Part shown: one piece after another, positions 41,027 through 48,451 of the stretch
How the letters are laid out: every line of letters begins with the position of its first letter
Numbering within the stretch: the stretch's first letter is position 1
Assembly (NCBI GenBank): GCA_018381235.1
Contig: JAGZSF010000006.1
Location: forward strand, 48,394 to 112,393
DNA: 64,000 nt
From: Collinsella sp.
Lineage (GTDB): Bacteria > Actinomycetota > Coriobacteriia > Coriobacteriales > Coriobacteriaceae
Direction of reading: 5' to 3'
Translations under genes and position numbers: made by a program
The notes under the pieces: generated by a model
Seen by the model: only the letters and a program-made list of their open reading frames with translations
Database searches by the model: none
What the model was told of the DNA's origin: nothing

Positions 41027-41758
41027 ATGAGTTTGATAGAACAGTTGCGAGGCGCTATGGAAGAATCGATGCACGTCGGCGAGCAGGAAACGAGCCTACA
41101 GGACCAGTCCTACCACACCATTCGACGCAAAATCGTCTACCTGGATTACAAGCCGGGCGAAAAGCTGGGCGTCAAGCAACTTTGCGACGACCTAGATATG
41201 GGGCGCACCCCTGTGCGCGAGGCTTTGGTTCGTTTGGCGCAGGAAGGCCTGGTGCGCACCGTGCCCCAGAGCGGTACCTACGTCTCGCCCATCAACCTCA
41301 CCCTTGCCGAGAGTGCCTGTTACATCCGCGAGCATCTGGAAAAGCAGGTGATCGTGGAGTGCTGCGCGCGCGCCACGTCGGCTGGCATCGAGCAGCTCGA
41401 CCGCGCCATCGTGCTGCAGGAAAAGGCCATGGCCGAAGAGGATCGCATCGGCTTCTTTTTGAGCGACAACCTCATGCATCACATGATTTTTAGCATCGCA
41501 TGTCGCAGCACCGTGTGGTCGTGGCTCGAAGAGACCAATGCCGACCTGGAGCGCTTCCGCTGGCTGCGCGCCGCCACGCAGGTTCTCGACAATCAGGACA
41601 TCGTGAACGAGCACAAGCAGATTCGCCGCGCTATCGCCGGTCGCGACCCCATCGAAGCGAGCTTTTTGGTCAGCAAGCACCTGCACATGATGTTCCGCAA
41701 TCAAACCGAGGTTCTGGACCAGTTCCCCGAGTACTTCGAGACCAGCAAGCTCCGCTAA
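41027..41758 (+). CDS. GntR-family (FCD domain) transcriptional regulator
   Basis: A 243-residue FadR-like regulator: winged helix (about 28-95, with LCDDLDMGRTPVREALVRLAQEGLV) and an all-helical FCD ligand domain whose metal-binding residues likely include the Asp/His in SDNLMHHMIF and the late His of VSKHLHMMF. The start at 41027 has no clear ribosome site; an ATG at 41057 preceded by GAGG is a fair alternative. It is divergent from the YeiH-type gene, the most likely target. Confidence 0.87.
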   Translation: MSLIEQLRGAMEESMHVGEQETSLQDQSYHTIRRKIVYLDYKPGEKLGVKQLCDDLDMGRTPVREALVRLAQEGLVRTVPQSGTYVSPINLTLAESACYIREHLEKQVIVECCARATSAGIEQLDRAIVLQEKAMAEEDRIGFFLSDNLMHHMIFSIACRSTVWSWLEETNADLERFRWLRAATQVLDNQDIVNEHKQIRRAIAGRDPIEASFLVSKHLHMMFRNQTEVLDQFPEYFETSKLR

Positions 41759-41799
41759 CCTGCCAAAAAGGGACAGGTTTATTTTGGCAGGTTTTATCC
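41757..41799. repeat. AACCTGCCAAAA palindrome with GGGACAGG, unit 1 of a 30-40 bp family
   Basis: Perfect 12-bp arms (41757-41768, 41782-41793). The stretch 41770-41799 matches the units at 43931-43970 and 47147-47186 almost base for base over 30 bp. Confidence 0.8.
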
Positions 41800-41812
41800 G
41801 AGCAAATGCAAC

Positions 41813-41848
41813 AAGGCCCGGCTCCGTCTTGATGCGGAGCCGGGCCTT
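41813..41848. terminator. Bidirectional terminator between GntR gene and glmS
   Basis: 14-bp perfect arms AAGGCCCGGCTCCG / CGGAGCCGGGCCTT between the convergent genes. Confidence 0.85.
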
Positions 41849-41871
41849 AGTCGCTAGAACGGCGGAACCAA

Positions 41872-43719
41872 CTACTCGACCGTGACGCTTTTCGCCAGGT
41901 TTCGGGGTTGGTCGACGTCGCAGCCGCGCAGGATGGCGACCTCGCGGGCGAGCAGCTGCAGCGGGACGCTCGCCGTGATGGGGCTGAACACGTCGCGGAC
42001 TGCTGGCACGCGGATAATGCAGTCGGCGATCTTGTTGATCTCCTCATCGCCCTCGGTGGCAACGACGATGACCTTGGCGCCGCGCGCCTTGCACTCCATG
42101 AGGTTCGACACGGTCTTGTCGTAGGTGGCACTCTTGGTGGCCACGGCGATGACAGGGAAGCCCGGGTCGATCAGCGCGATGGGGCCGTGCTTCATCTCAC
42201 CGGCGGCGTAGGCCTCGGCGTGCAGGTAGCTGACCTCTTTGAGCTTGAGCGCGCCCTCGTAGGAAATAGCGGCACCCATGCCACGGCCCACGAACAGCGC
42301 CGACTGCGCGTCCTTGCACAGCAGGGCGGCCTCATGCACGGCCTCGGTTTGGGTATCCAAAATCCACTGGATCTGCTCGGCCGTATCGGAAAGCTCGCGG
42401 AACAGCATGCGCGCCTGCTTGGTGGTCAAGCGGTACTTGACCTGCGCCAGCAGCAGAGCCAAAAGCGTAAGGCTCACGACCTGGCCGATGAAGCTCTTGG
42501 TCGAGGCGACCGCGATCTCCTTGTTGGCCTTGGTGTAGATGACGCCGTCGCTCTCACGCGCCACGGGGCTGCCCACCACGTTGGTGATGCCGAAGACCTT
42601 GGCACCCTTGATGCGCGCATCGCGAATGGCGGCAAGGGTATCGGCCGTCTCGCCCGACTGGGACACGGCAACGACAAGCGTCGTCGGCGTAATGATGGGG
42701 TTGCGATAACGGAACTCGCTGGCCGCCTCCACCTCGGTGGGGATGCGAGCCCAGCCCTCAATGAGATTCTTGGCAATGAGGCCAGCGTGATAGCTGGTGC
42801 CGCAAGCGATCACGTAGACGCGGTCGATGTCGTTGAGCTCCTCGAGCGAAAGGCCCAGCTCGTCGATGTCGAGCTCGCCGGCCGGCGTCATGCGGCCCAC
42901 CAGCGTGTCGCGCACGACGCGCGGCTGCTCGTGGATCTCCTTGAGCATAAAGTCGGGATAACCGCCCTTTTCTGCCATGTCCAGGTCCCAGTCGATGTGG
43001 GTGACCTTGGGCTCGATAACGTTGCCGGCCTCGTCGGTGTACTCGACGCCTGCGGGCGTAAGCTTGGCAAACTGACCGTCCTCGAGCACCACGACATCGC
43101 GGGTGGCGTCGATGAGCGCGATGACGTCGGAGGCGACATAGGCGCCGGTCTCGCCCGCGCCGACCACGATCGGGGAATCCTTGCGGGCCACGGCGATCAC
43201 GCCGGGCTCGTCAGCGCACACGGCGGCCAGACCATAGGCACCAACCACGTGGGTGCACGCCTCGCGCACGGAGGCCATCAGGTCGTGCGTCTCGGCATAA
43301 GCCTCTTCGATCAGATGCGCGAAGACCTCGGTATCGGTCTCGCTCTTAAAGTGGTGGCCGCGACCCTCCAGCTCTTCGCGCAGCTCGGCGAAGTTCTCGA
43401 TGATGCCGTTGTGGACGATGGCGATACGACCGTCGCAGCTGGTGTGGGGGTGAGCGTTAACGACGGAGGGCTTGCCGTGGGTGGCCCAACGGGTGTGGCC
43501 GATACCGCAGGTAGCGTCGCTGTCGATGTTGGAAAGCTCGCTCTCCAGGCCCGCGACCTTGCCCACGCGGCGGATGACGTCGAGGTGCGCCGCGGCGCCC
43601 TCGCCCACCTCGAGCGCGACGCCCGAGGAGTCATAGCCGCGATACTCCATACGCTTGAGGCCCGTGACCAGGATGTTCTTTGCAATATCAGAGCCGGTGT
43701 AGCCGACGATTCCGCACAT
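41872..43719 (-). CDS. glmS: Glutamine-fructose-6-phosphate aminotransferase (isomerizing)
   Basis: A 615-residue enzyme making glucosamine 6-phosphate, the entry to cell-wall amino sugars. N-terminal glutaminase domain begins MCGIVGYTG with the nucleophile Cys2; GIGHTRWATHGKPS follows. Two SIS domains are visible (YHAGLIAKNLIEGWARIPTE; VAVSQSGETADTLAAI; VGRGMGAAISYEGALKLKEV). The C-terminus ends QPRNLAKSVTVE, as is usual. The start follows AAGGGA. I see no glmS ribozyme in the 5' region; ATACCA/TGGTAT operator half-sites lie about 100 bp upstream. Confidence 0.97.
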   Translation of the reverse strand: MCGIVGYTGSDIAKNILVTGLKRMEYRGYDSSGVALEVGEGAAAHLDVIRRVGKVAGLESELSNIDSDATCGIGHTRWATHGKPSVVNAHPHTSCDGRIAIVHNGIIENFAELREELEGRGHHFKSETDTEVFAHLIEEAYAETHDLMASVREACTHVVGAYGLAAVCADEPGVIAVARKDSPIVVGAGETGAYVASDVIALIDATRDVVVLEDGQFAKLTPAGVEYTDEAGNVIEPKVTHIDWDLDMAEKGGYPDFMLKEIHEQPRVVRDTLVGRMTPAGELDIDELGLSLEELNDIDRVYVIACGTSYHAGLIAKNLIEGWARIPTEVEAASEFRYRNPIITPTTLVVAVSQSGETADTLAAIRDARIKGAKVFGITNVVGSPVARESDGVIYTKANKEIAVASTKSFIGQVVSLTLLALLLAQVKYRLTTKQARMLFRELSDTAEQIQWILDTQTEAVHEAALLCKDAQSALFVGRGMGAAISYEGALKLKEVSYLHAEAYAAGEMKHGPIALIDPGFPVIAVATKSATYDKTVSNLMECKARGAKVIVVATEGDEEINKIADCIIRVPAVRDVFSPITASVPLQLLAREVAILRGCDVDQPRNLAKSVTVE

Positions 43720-43820
43720 AGGATAAATCCCTTCGTTCGCGTGACTGCAAGACGTCCACGCACAGGGGGCGCTGAGACGTATAACGTTCGAGTATTGTAC
43801 TCACGCAAACGCAAGCTGAT

Positions 43821-43853
43821 ATACCAGAAGTGGTATCTCAACTTAGATACCAC
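43821..43853. promoter_or_regulatory. Clustered ATACCA/TGGTAT operator half-sites between glmS and the LacI gene
   Basis: ATACCA (43821-43826), GTGGTATCT (43830-43838) and AGATACCAC (43845-43853). The last two form a perfect 9-bp inverted repeat with 6-bp spacing; the first two form another dyad. TGGTAT-type sites are typical of GntR-family amino-sugar regulators (NagR-like), so glmS control is plausible. Confidence 0.55.
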
Positions 43854-43878
43854 CCGATGCACACACGTCCAGCCGGTC

Positions 43879-43919
43879 CAAACCACCACAAAAGCACCTG
43901 TCCCCTTCGTGGTGGTTTG
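43879..43919. repeat. AACCACCAC palindrome with CTGTCCCC loop
   Basis: Arms CAAACCACCAC / GTGGTGGTTTG around AAAAGCACCTGTCCCCTTC; inverse orientation relative to 12297-12350. Confidence 0.75.
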
Positions 43920-43930
43920 AGCTGGCAACA

Positions 43931-43983
43931 GCGTTTCCCCAGATAAAACCTGCCAAAATAAACCTATCCCTCTTTGGTAGGTT
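43931..43983. repeat. AACCTGCCAAA palindrome, unit 2 of the 30-40 bp family
   Basis: Arms 43947-43957 and 43973-43983. The 40 bp from 43931 to 43970 match the complement of 47147-47186 at 38 positions by eye, so the repeat unit extends well beyond the palindrome. Confidence 0.8.
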
Positions 43984-44008
43984 TGGGATGCTACAATCTG
44001 GCTTGTAC

Positions 44009-44022
44009 TTGAAACGCATCAA
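44009..44022. promoter_or_regulatory. Possible LacI-type operator
   Basis: TTGAAACGCATCAA has a central CG and TTGA/TCAA ends, like LacI/GalR operators. It lies between a TACAAT box (43992-43997) and the start codon, so autoregulation is possible. Confidence 0.35.
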
Positions 44023-44032
44023 AGGGGCCGCT

Positions 44033-45142
44033 ATGGCAAAGGTAAAAATCAGCGACGTCGCGCGCGAGGCCGGGGTTTCGCTGGGCACGGTTTCCAACGC
44101 GCTCAACCATCCCGAAAAGTTGCGCCCCGAGACCCTCAAGCTCATCAACGAGACCATCAGTCGCCTTGGCTACCTGCCCAACCAAAGCGCCCGTCAGCTC
44201 GCGGGCGGCGCCACCAAGTCCTTTGGCCTGGTGCTCCCCCGTCTCGATCACGGCTTTTCGCTCCAAATCGCCAGCGGCGCCCACAACGAGGCCCGCAAGC
44301 ACGGCTACGACTTGCTCATCGCCAACGCCGATAACGACGATATTCTCGAGGACCATTACCTGCGCTACTTTATGGGCACCCAGATGTCCGGCGTCATGGT
44401 TCAGCCCATGGCATCCCCCGACTGGCACCCCGCCATGACCAAGATGCCCGTGCCGATCGTCCATCTGGACATCCATTGCTCCGAGCCCGGCTACTACGTA
44501 GCGGCCGACAATGAGGCCCAGGGTCGCATCATTGCCGAACTTGCCATCGCCCGCGGCGCGCACCATATTGTCGTCGTCGGCCGAGCAGCATTTATGCAAC
44601 TCACCCTGCGCGTCCTTGGCATTCATAAGGCGCTCGCCCTGCACCCCGATATCAAGATCGAAGTCATCGACGCCGGCGAATGGAATACCGCTGCCGACGG
44701 CTACGGCATCGGTGCCCAAATCGCCGAGCGCCCCGCGGACGAACGTCCCGATTTTGTCGTCGGCCTGACCGATGTGTTGGCCTCGGGTGTCGTTTCGGCA
44801 CTGGTCGACAAGGGCATCTCTGTCCCCGGGCAAGTACGCGTGGCCGGATGCGACGGCAACCCGCTCGCTTGGAGCGGATCGGTCCCGCTCACTACGGTAG
44901 CGCCCCCGGGCTACGAGATTGGCCGCAAGGGTGTCCAACTGCTGATGGAGCAAATCGAGAACAAGGCCCCGGCAAAGATCAAGCATATCCGTGTCGGCTC
45001 CGCAGTGCGTACCGTCACCGCAGTCGCCGCCGAGGATATCAACCGCCAAGAACTGGTACGTCCGTTCCTACTGGAACGCGCCAGCACCCAGGCAAGCAGC
45101 CAGACCGACGCCACGGCCATCAACCTCGGTGCGTATCTATAG
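44033..45142 (+). CDS. LacI/GalR-family transcriptional regulator
   Basis: A 369-residue regulator. The N-terminal helix-turn-helix and hinge are canonical (VKISDVAREAGVSLGTVSNAL; QSARQLAGG), followed by a periplasmic-binding-protein-like effector domain (FGLVLPRLDHGFS onwards). The C-terminus has a ~40-residue extension beyond the usual length. The effector is probably a sugar or nucleoside. The start at 44033 follows AAAGGGG. No transporter or catabolic gene is adjacent; convergent HAD phosphatase shares a hairpin terminator with it. Confidence 0.93.
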   Translation: MAKVKISDVAREAGVSLGTVSNALNHPEKLRPETLKLINETISRLGYLPNQSARQLAGGATKSFGLVLPRLDHGFSLQIASGAHNEARKHGYDLLIANADNDDILEDHYLRYFMGTQMSGVMVQPMASPDWHPAMTKMPVPIVHLDIHCSEPGYYVAADNEAQGRIIAELAIARGAHHIVVVGRAAFMQLTLRVLGIHKALALHPDIKIEVIDAGEWNTAADGYGIGAQIAERPADERPDFVVGLTDVLASGVVSALVDKGISVPGQVRVAGCDGNPLAWSGSVPLTTVAPPGYEIGRKGVQLLMEQIENKAPAKIKHIRVGSAVRTVTAVAAEDINRQELVRPFLLERASTQASSQTDATAINLGAYL

Positions 45143-45167
45143 CACGCCCGCGAGTATGCTAAGTCGT

Positions 45168-45217
45168 CGCTTAAGCAAAAGGGGCCCGACCATTGCCGGA
45201 CCCCTTTTGCTTAAGCG
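45168..45217. terminator. Bidirectional terminator between the LacI gene and the HAD gene
   Basis: CGCTTAAGCAAAAGGGG / CCCCTTTTGCTTAAGCG, 17-bp perfect arms between convergent genes. Confidence 0.85.
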
Positions 45218-45255
45218 CAAACGTGAGCAATCGCTCGTTTCAACGCCGCAATTTT

Positions 45256-45906
45256 CTAGCGCACAGTCTTGATTGCCGCCGCCAGGTCGAACAACGTATC
45301 GAGCACGGCCTCGCAGCCATCCACCACGTCCTGCGGCAGCGGCACAATATCGGGGACGGCAAAGACGTGGCAGCCGGCCGTGATGCCCGAGACGCAACCA
45401 TTGCGCGAATCCTCGACCACGGCGCACTCCTCGGGGGCAAAGCCCGCACGCTCGCAGGCGAGCAGATACATCTCGGGGTCGGGCTTGCCGTGCACGACGT
45501 CCTCGCCACACGTTACCGTTTCAAACTTGTCAAAAAGACCGACCATCTTAAGGTTGCGCTCGGCCGTAACGAGGCGCGACGACGTCGCTAGGCCCACGTG
45601 ATAGCCCGCAGCTAGCAGCTCGTCTAGGCACTCGGCGGCGCCGGCCTTAAGTTCCAGTTCGGTCTTGACCATCTCGTCGCGAATCTCCTTGTGGCGACGA
45701 TAGATCGCCTCGGTGGTTTCGTGGCTGCCATAATGCTTATCGAGGATGTCCATAACATCGGGCAGCGTGCGGCCGATAAACTGATGGATCAGCGCTTCAT
45801 CAATCGCGAGCCCCAGCTCAGCGGCGCCTGCCTTCCAGGCCTTAATCCCCAAACGCTCGGTATCGACCAGCGTTCCATCCATGTCAAAAATAACAGCCTT
45901 GATCAT
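45256..45906 (-). CDS. HAD-superfamily phosphatase (beta-phosphoglucomutase-like)
   Basis: A 216-residue HAD enzyme of subfamily IA. Motif I FDMDGTLVDTE (Asp8, Asp10), helical C1 cap, motif II LATSSR, motif III lysine in HGKPDPEMY, and motif IV VEDSRNG. These features fit a sugar-phosphate phosphatase or beta-phosphoglucomutase. The start at 45906 follows GGGGGACC; the longer frame starts in the promoter region. A perfect GTATATA-ACG-TATATAC dyad lies 60 bp upstream. Confidence 0.92.
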   Translation of the reverse strand: MIKAVIFDMDGTLVDTERLGIKAWKAGAAELGLAIDEALIHQFIGRTLPDVMDILDKHYGSHETTEAIYRRHKEIRDEMVKTELELKAGAAECLDELLAAGYHVGLATSSRLVTAERNLKMVGLFDKFETVTCGEDVVHGKPDPEMYLLACERAGFAPEECAVVEDSRNGCVSGITAGCHVFAVPDIVPLPQDVVDGCEAVLDTLFDLAAAIKTVR

Positions 45907-45966
45907 ATCGGTCCCCCATCGACTCTCGCTGTCGCGTTGCTGCAACTCTACCGCATTTGGCAACTT

Positions 45967-45983
45967 GTATATAACGTATATAC
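45967..45983. promoter_or_regulatory. Perfect 17-bp dyad upstream of the HAD gene and larE
   Basis: GTATATAACGTATATAC, with 7-bp arms and a 3-bp centre, in the divergent promoter region. Looks like an operator; the cognate regulator is unknown. Confidence 0.5.
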
Positions 45984-46015
45984 CATATTGCACTTTCGTT
46001 ACACAGATAGAAGTC

Positions 46016-46045
46016 TTATGGCAAGTAACGCATTAGGATTATAGT
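46016..46045 (+). promoter_or_regulatory. Candidate larE promoter
   Basis: TTATGG (46016-46021), 18-bp spacer, TATAGT (46040-46045), 35 bp before the start codon. Confidence 0.35.
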
Positions 46046-46079
46046 TTTCGATCGAGTACTCAACGATAAGGAACGTTTC

Positions 46080-46958
46080 ATGATTTTAGACACCACGGCA
46101 CCCGCAGAGGAGCTTCAAGACAAGCTATCGGCGCTCGAGCAGCTGCTTTTGGCATACGGGCGCGTGGCTATCGGGTTTTCCGGCGGCGTTGACAGCAGCT
46201 TTTTGGCCGCCGTATGCGCCCGCGTCATGCCTACCAATACTCTTCTCGTCCATCTCACCACGCCGCTCATCGGCACGCCCGAGCAGGCTTCGTTTGAGCA
46301 GTCCGTTGATGGGCAGGCCAATGAGGGGCCGCATTTTAAGCTCCCCGTGCTCAATCTTTCGGTGGATCAGCTGCAGCTCCCCCAAGTAGCCTGCAACGAT
46401 GCTAATCGCTGCTACCACTGCAAGCACGCCGGCTTTACCGCCATCGTCAACCACGCCAAGTCGCTCGGCTTTCCCACCGTCATCGATGGCAGCAATGCAA
46501 GCGATCGCGGTGACTACCGCCCCGGCATGCGCGCGGCAGAAGAGCTCGGCGTACGCTCACCCCTTATGGAGGTCGGCTTTACCAAGGACGAAGAGCGCGA
46601 GCTGCTGCGCGCATGGGGCTATCCCGTTTGGAACCTACCGGCGGGAGCATGTCTTGCCACCCGCGTCCCCACGGGCGAGGAGCTTACGCGCGAGAAAGTC
46701 GATTTAATCCGCGCCTGCGAGGATTACCTGCACGATCTTGATCTGGCACAGGTACGCGCGCGCTTGGTCGGCGGCTGCATGCATATCGAGGCCGCACCCG
46801 CAGATGTCGCCAAGATTGCCACCCTCGGCGGTGCCGCCGTCGACGACAAGGGCAAGACCCTGCTGCCCGCCGCCATCGAGTCCGCGCTGCGCGAGCTGGG
46901 CTGCGACCATATCTCCCCCGAGGTCACCCCCTACATTCACGGCAACATGAACCTTTAG
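46080..46958 (+). CDS. larE: LarE-like ATP-dependent sulfur transferase
   Basis: A 292-residue PP-loop protein. The adenylation loop SGGVDSS (34-40) and the LarE motif PAGACLATR are present; Cys191 corresponds to the sulfur-donor position. A CxxC pair (Cys111, Cys114 in NRCYHCK) adds to it, as in the iron-sulfur-type LarE enzymes rather than the single-Cys sacrificial type. LarE makes the nickel-pincer cofactor of lactate racemase and related enzymes. No larA, larB or larC gene is in the window. The start follows AAGGAA. Confidence 0.9.
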   Translation: MILDTTAPAEELQDKLSALEQLLLAYGRVAIGFSGGVDSSFLAAVCARVMPTNTLLVHLTTPLIGTPEQASFEQSVDGQANEGPHFKLPVLNLSVDQLQLPQVACNDANRCYHCKHAGFTAIVNHAKSLGFPTVIDGSNASDRGDYRPGMRAAEELGVRSPLMEVGFTKDEERELLRAWGYPVWNLPAGACLATRVPTGEELTREKVDLIRACEDYLHDLDLAQVRARLVGGCMHIEAAPADVAKIATLGGAAVDDKGKTLLPAAIESALRELGCDHISPEVTPYIHGNMNL

Positions 46959-46985
46959 GTTACGCCGTTTTACAAACGGCGTAAC
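46959..46985 (+). terminator. Hairpin after larE
   Basis: 12-bp perfect arms GTTACGCCGTTT / AAACGGCGTAAC starting at the stop codon, without a T run. A second hairpin, GGGCGCGACC / GGTCAGCGCCC at 47037-47061, is followed by CGCTTGTTT. Confidence 0.55.
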
Positions 46986-47134
46986 TGCTCGGCGCTGCGC
47001 GGGCTCCGGACACGGCAATCTGACGTTCAACTTCACGGGCGCGACCAAAAGGTCAGCGCCCGCTTGTTTCACGTCACCTTACCGCACCCGGAGACCGCTC
47101 GCTCGCATATGCTCAACCTGCACTGCGTTAACTG

Positions 47135-47186
47135 ACCCGCCAATAAGGGACAGGTTTATTTTGGCGGGTTTTATCTGGGGAAACGC
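47135..47186. repeat. ACCCGCCAA palindrome, unit 3 of the 30-40 bp family
   Basis: Arms ACCCGCCAA (47135-47143) and TTGGCGGGT (47161-47169) with GGGACAGG between. 47147-47186 is the near-identical inverse of 43931-43970; the arms have changed in a compensatory way (CTGCC to CCGCC and its partner). Confidence 0.8.
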
Positions 47187-47289
47187 CGAATGGCCCCACA
47201 TTCACAACCGCCGCAGCTCCATATGAGGCAAATGAATCCGTAGCGTTTGTCCCAAATCTTGAGTATTTGTTCGGTGGAGCGGCCCCTGT

Positions 47290-47336
47290 CGGCTCCTGCT
47301 AGACTGGTAGATTCCCAACCGTCCATCCAGGAGCCG
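47290..47336 (+). promoter_or_regulatory. Inverted repeat that could sequester the nuclease ribosome site
   Basis: CGGCTCCTG (47290-47298) is the perfect complement of CAGGAGCCG (47328-47336), which contains the AGGAG ribosome site of the gene starting at 47339. Confidence 0.4.
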
Positions 47337-47338
47337 CA

Positions 47339-48322
47339 ATGTCGCGCAAGTCCGCCTACAAGCAAGTACTTTCCATCGGCGCCGCCGTGGTGCTGGGGTT
47401 TGCGCTGTTCACAGGGTCGCTCGACGGAGCGCCCAAGTTGTTGTCGCCGCAAAGTGATGAACAGGCGGCAGCTCTGGCCGAAAAACAAAACGAAAGTCCC
47501 AGCCGCACCGACGACGAGGCGGACCTGGTCGATCGGCTCGAATCAGGAACGGCGAGCTCCCCGGACCCTCAAAACAGCCAGGACTCTGGCGATGGCTCCG
47601 ATTCCGCCGCAACCGACACCGGCGACGGCGCTTCCGCGGACAGCGCCGCCACCCCCATCGACGAGGTCGAAAACCCCGACCTCAACCGCGCCCGCGGTGT
47701 TTATCTCAGCAGCATTCCCGACTACGCCGGCAACCCCTACGTTGCCCTGCGCGCCGACAGCACGCACCCGCTCGGCACACCATCATTCACGCTCGATGAA
47801 TACGAGCGCGCTACAGAAGAGGGTTGCTTTAAGAAGTTCTCCAAGCTTGACAGCCTGGGCCGCACCCGCAAAGCGCTCGCCTGCGTGGGCCCCGAATCAC
47901 TCGGTCAAGGCGAGCGCGGCGATATCTCGCGTATCCATCCCGCTGGATGGCGCCAGCAGCGCTACGACTTTATTCCGGGCCAGAGCCTCTACAACCGCTG
48001 CCATCTCATCGCCTGGTCGCTCTGCGGCGAAAACGCCAACCGCAAGAATCTCCTCACCGGCACGCGTTATCTCAACGAGACAGGCATGCTGCCGTTTGAG
48101 GAGCAGATTCTCGGCTACATCCGCGAGACGGGCAGCCACGTGCTCTATCGCGTCACACCCATGTATAACGAAGAGGAACTTGTCTGCCGCGGCGTGCGCC
48201 TTGAGGCGCAATCGGTCGAGGACCACGGCAAGACCCTCTGCTTCCACGTGTACTGCTACAACCTGCAGCCGCACGTGCAGATCGACTACGCCACCGGCCG
48301 CAACCAGGCATCCGGAGACTAG
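47339..48322 (+). CDS. Exported or membrane-anchored EndA-like DNA/RNA non-specific endonuclease
   Basis: A 327-residue protein: N-terminal signal/anchor helix (about 9-26), acidic Ser/Asp/Ala-rich linker (about 35-110) and a nuclease domain (about 115-325). The core motif YNRCHLIAWSLCGENANRKN fits the DRGH-type active site of EndA/NucA nucleases, with His222 as general base and the downstream Asn binding metal; Cys replaces the Gly of DRGH. The domain is rich in cysteines. It may degrade extracellular DNA or act in DNA uptake. ATG at 47339 after CAGGAG. Confidence 0.85.
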   Translation: MSRKSAYKQVLSIGAAVVLGFALFTGSLDGAPKLLSPQSDEQAAALAEKQNESPSRTDDEADLVDRLESGTASSPDPQNSQDSGDGSDSAATDTGDGASADSAATPIDEVENPDLNRARGVYLSSIPDYAGNPYVALRADSTHPLGTPSFTLDEYERATEEGCFKKFSKLDSLGRTRKALACVGPESLGQGERGDISRIHPAGWRQQRYDFIPGQSLYNRCHLIAWSLCGENANRKNLLTGTRYLNETGMLPFEEQILGYIRETGSHVLYRVTPMYNEEELVCRGVRLEAQSVEDHGKTLCFHVYCYNLQPHVQIDYATGRNQASGD

Positions 48323-48382
48323 TGCCGACCGCACCGCCCGTAACCCAAAAATGATTCGTTTTCCTCCGTCCCCATGGGATCA

Positions 48383-48418
48383 AAAAAGGCCGCCCTGGAT
48401 TACCCAGGGCGGCCTTTT
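48383..48418. terminator. Bidirectional terminator
   Basis: AAAAGGCCGCCCTGG / CCAGGGCGGCCTTTT between the convergent nuclease and EF-G2-like genes. Confidence 0.85.
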
Positions 48419-48451
48419 CGTCAGCGTCCACATTGCAGGCAAAACCACACG

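Noticed and set aside
43720..43860. glmS ribozyme upstream of glmS
   Set aside because: None of the conserved core of the ribozyme could be found; the region instead shows operator-like dyads.
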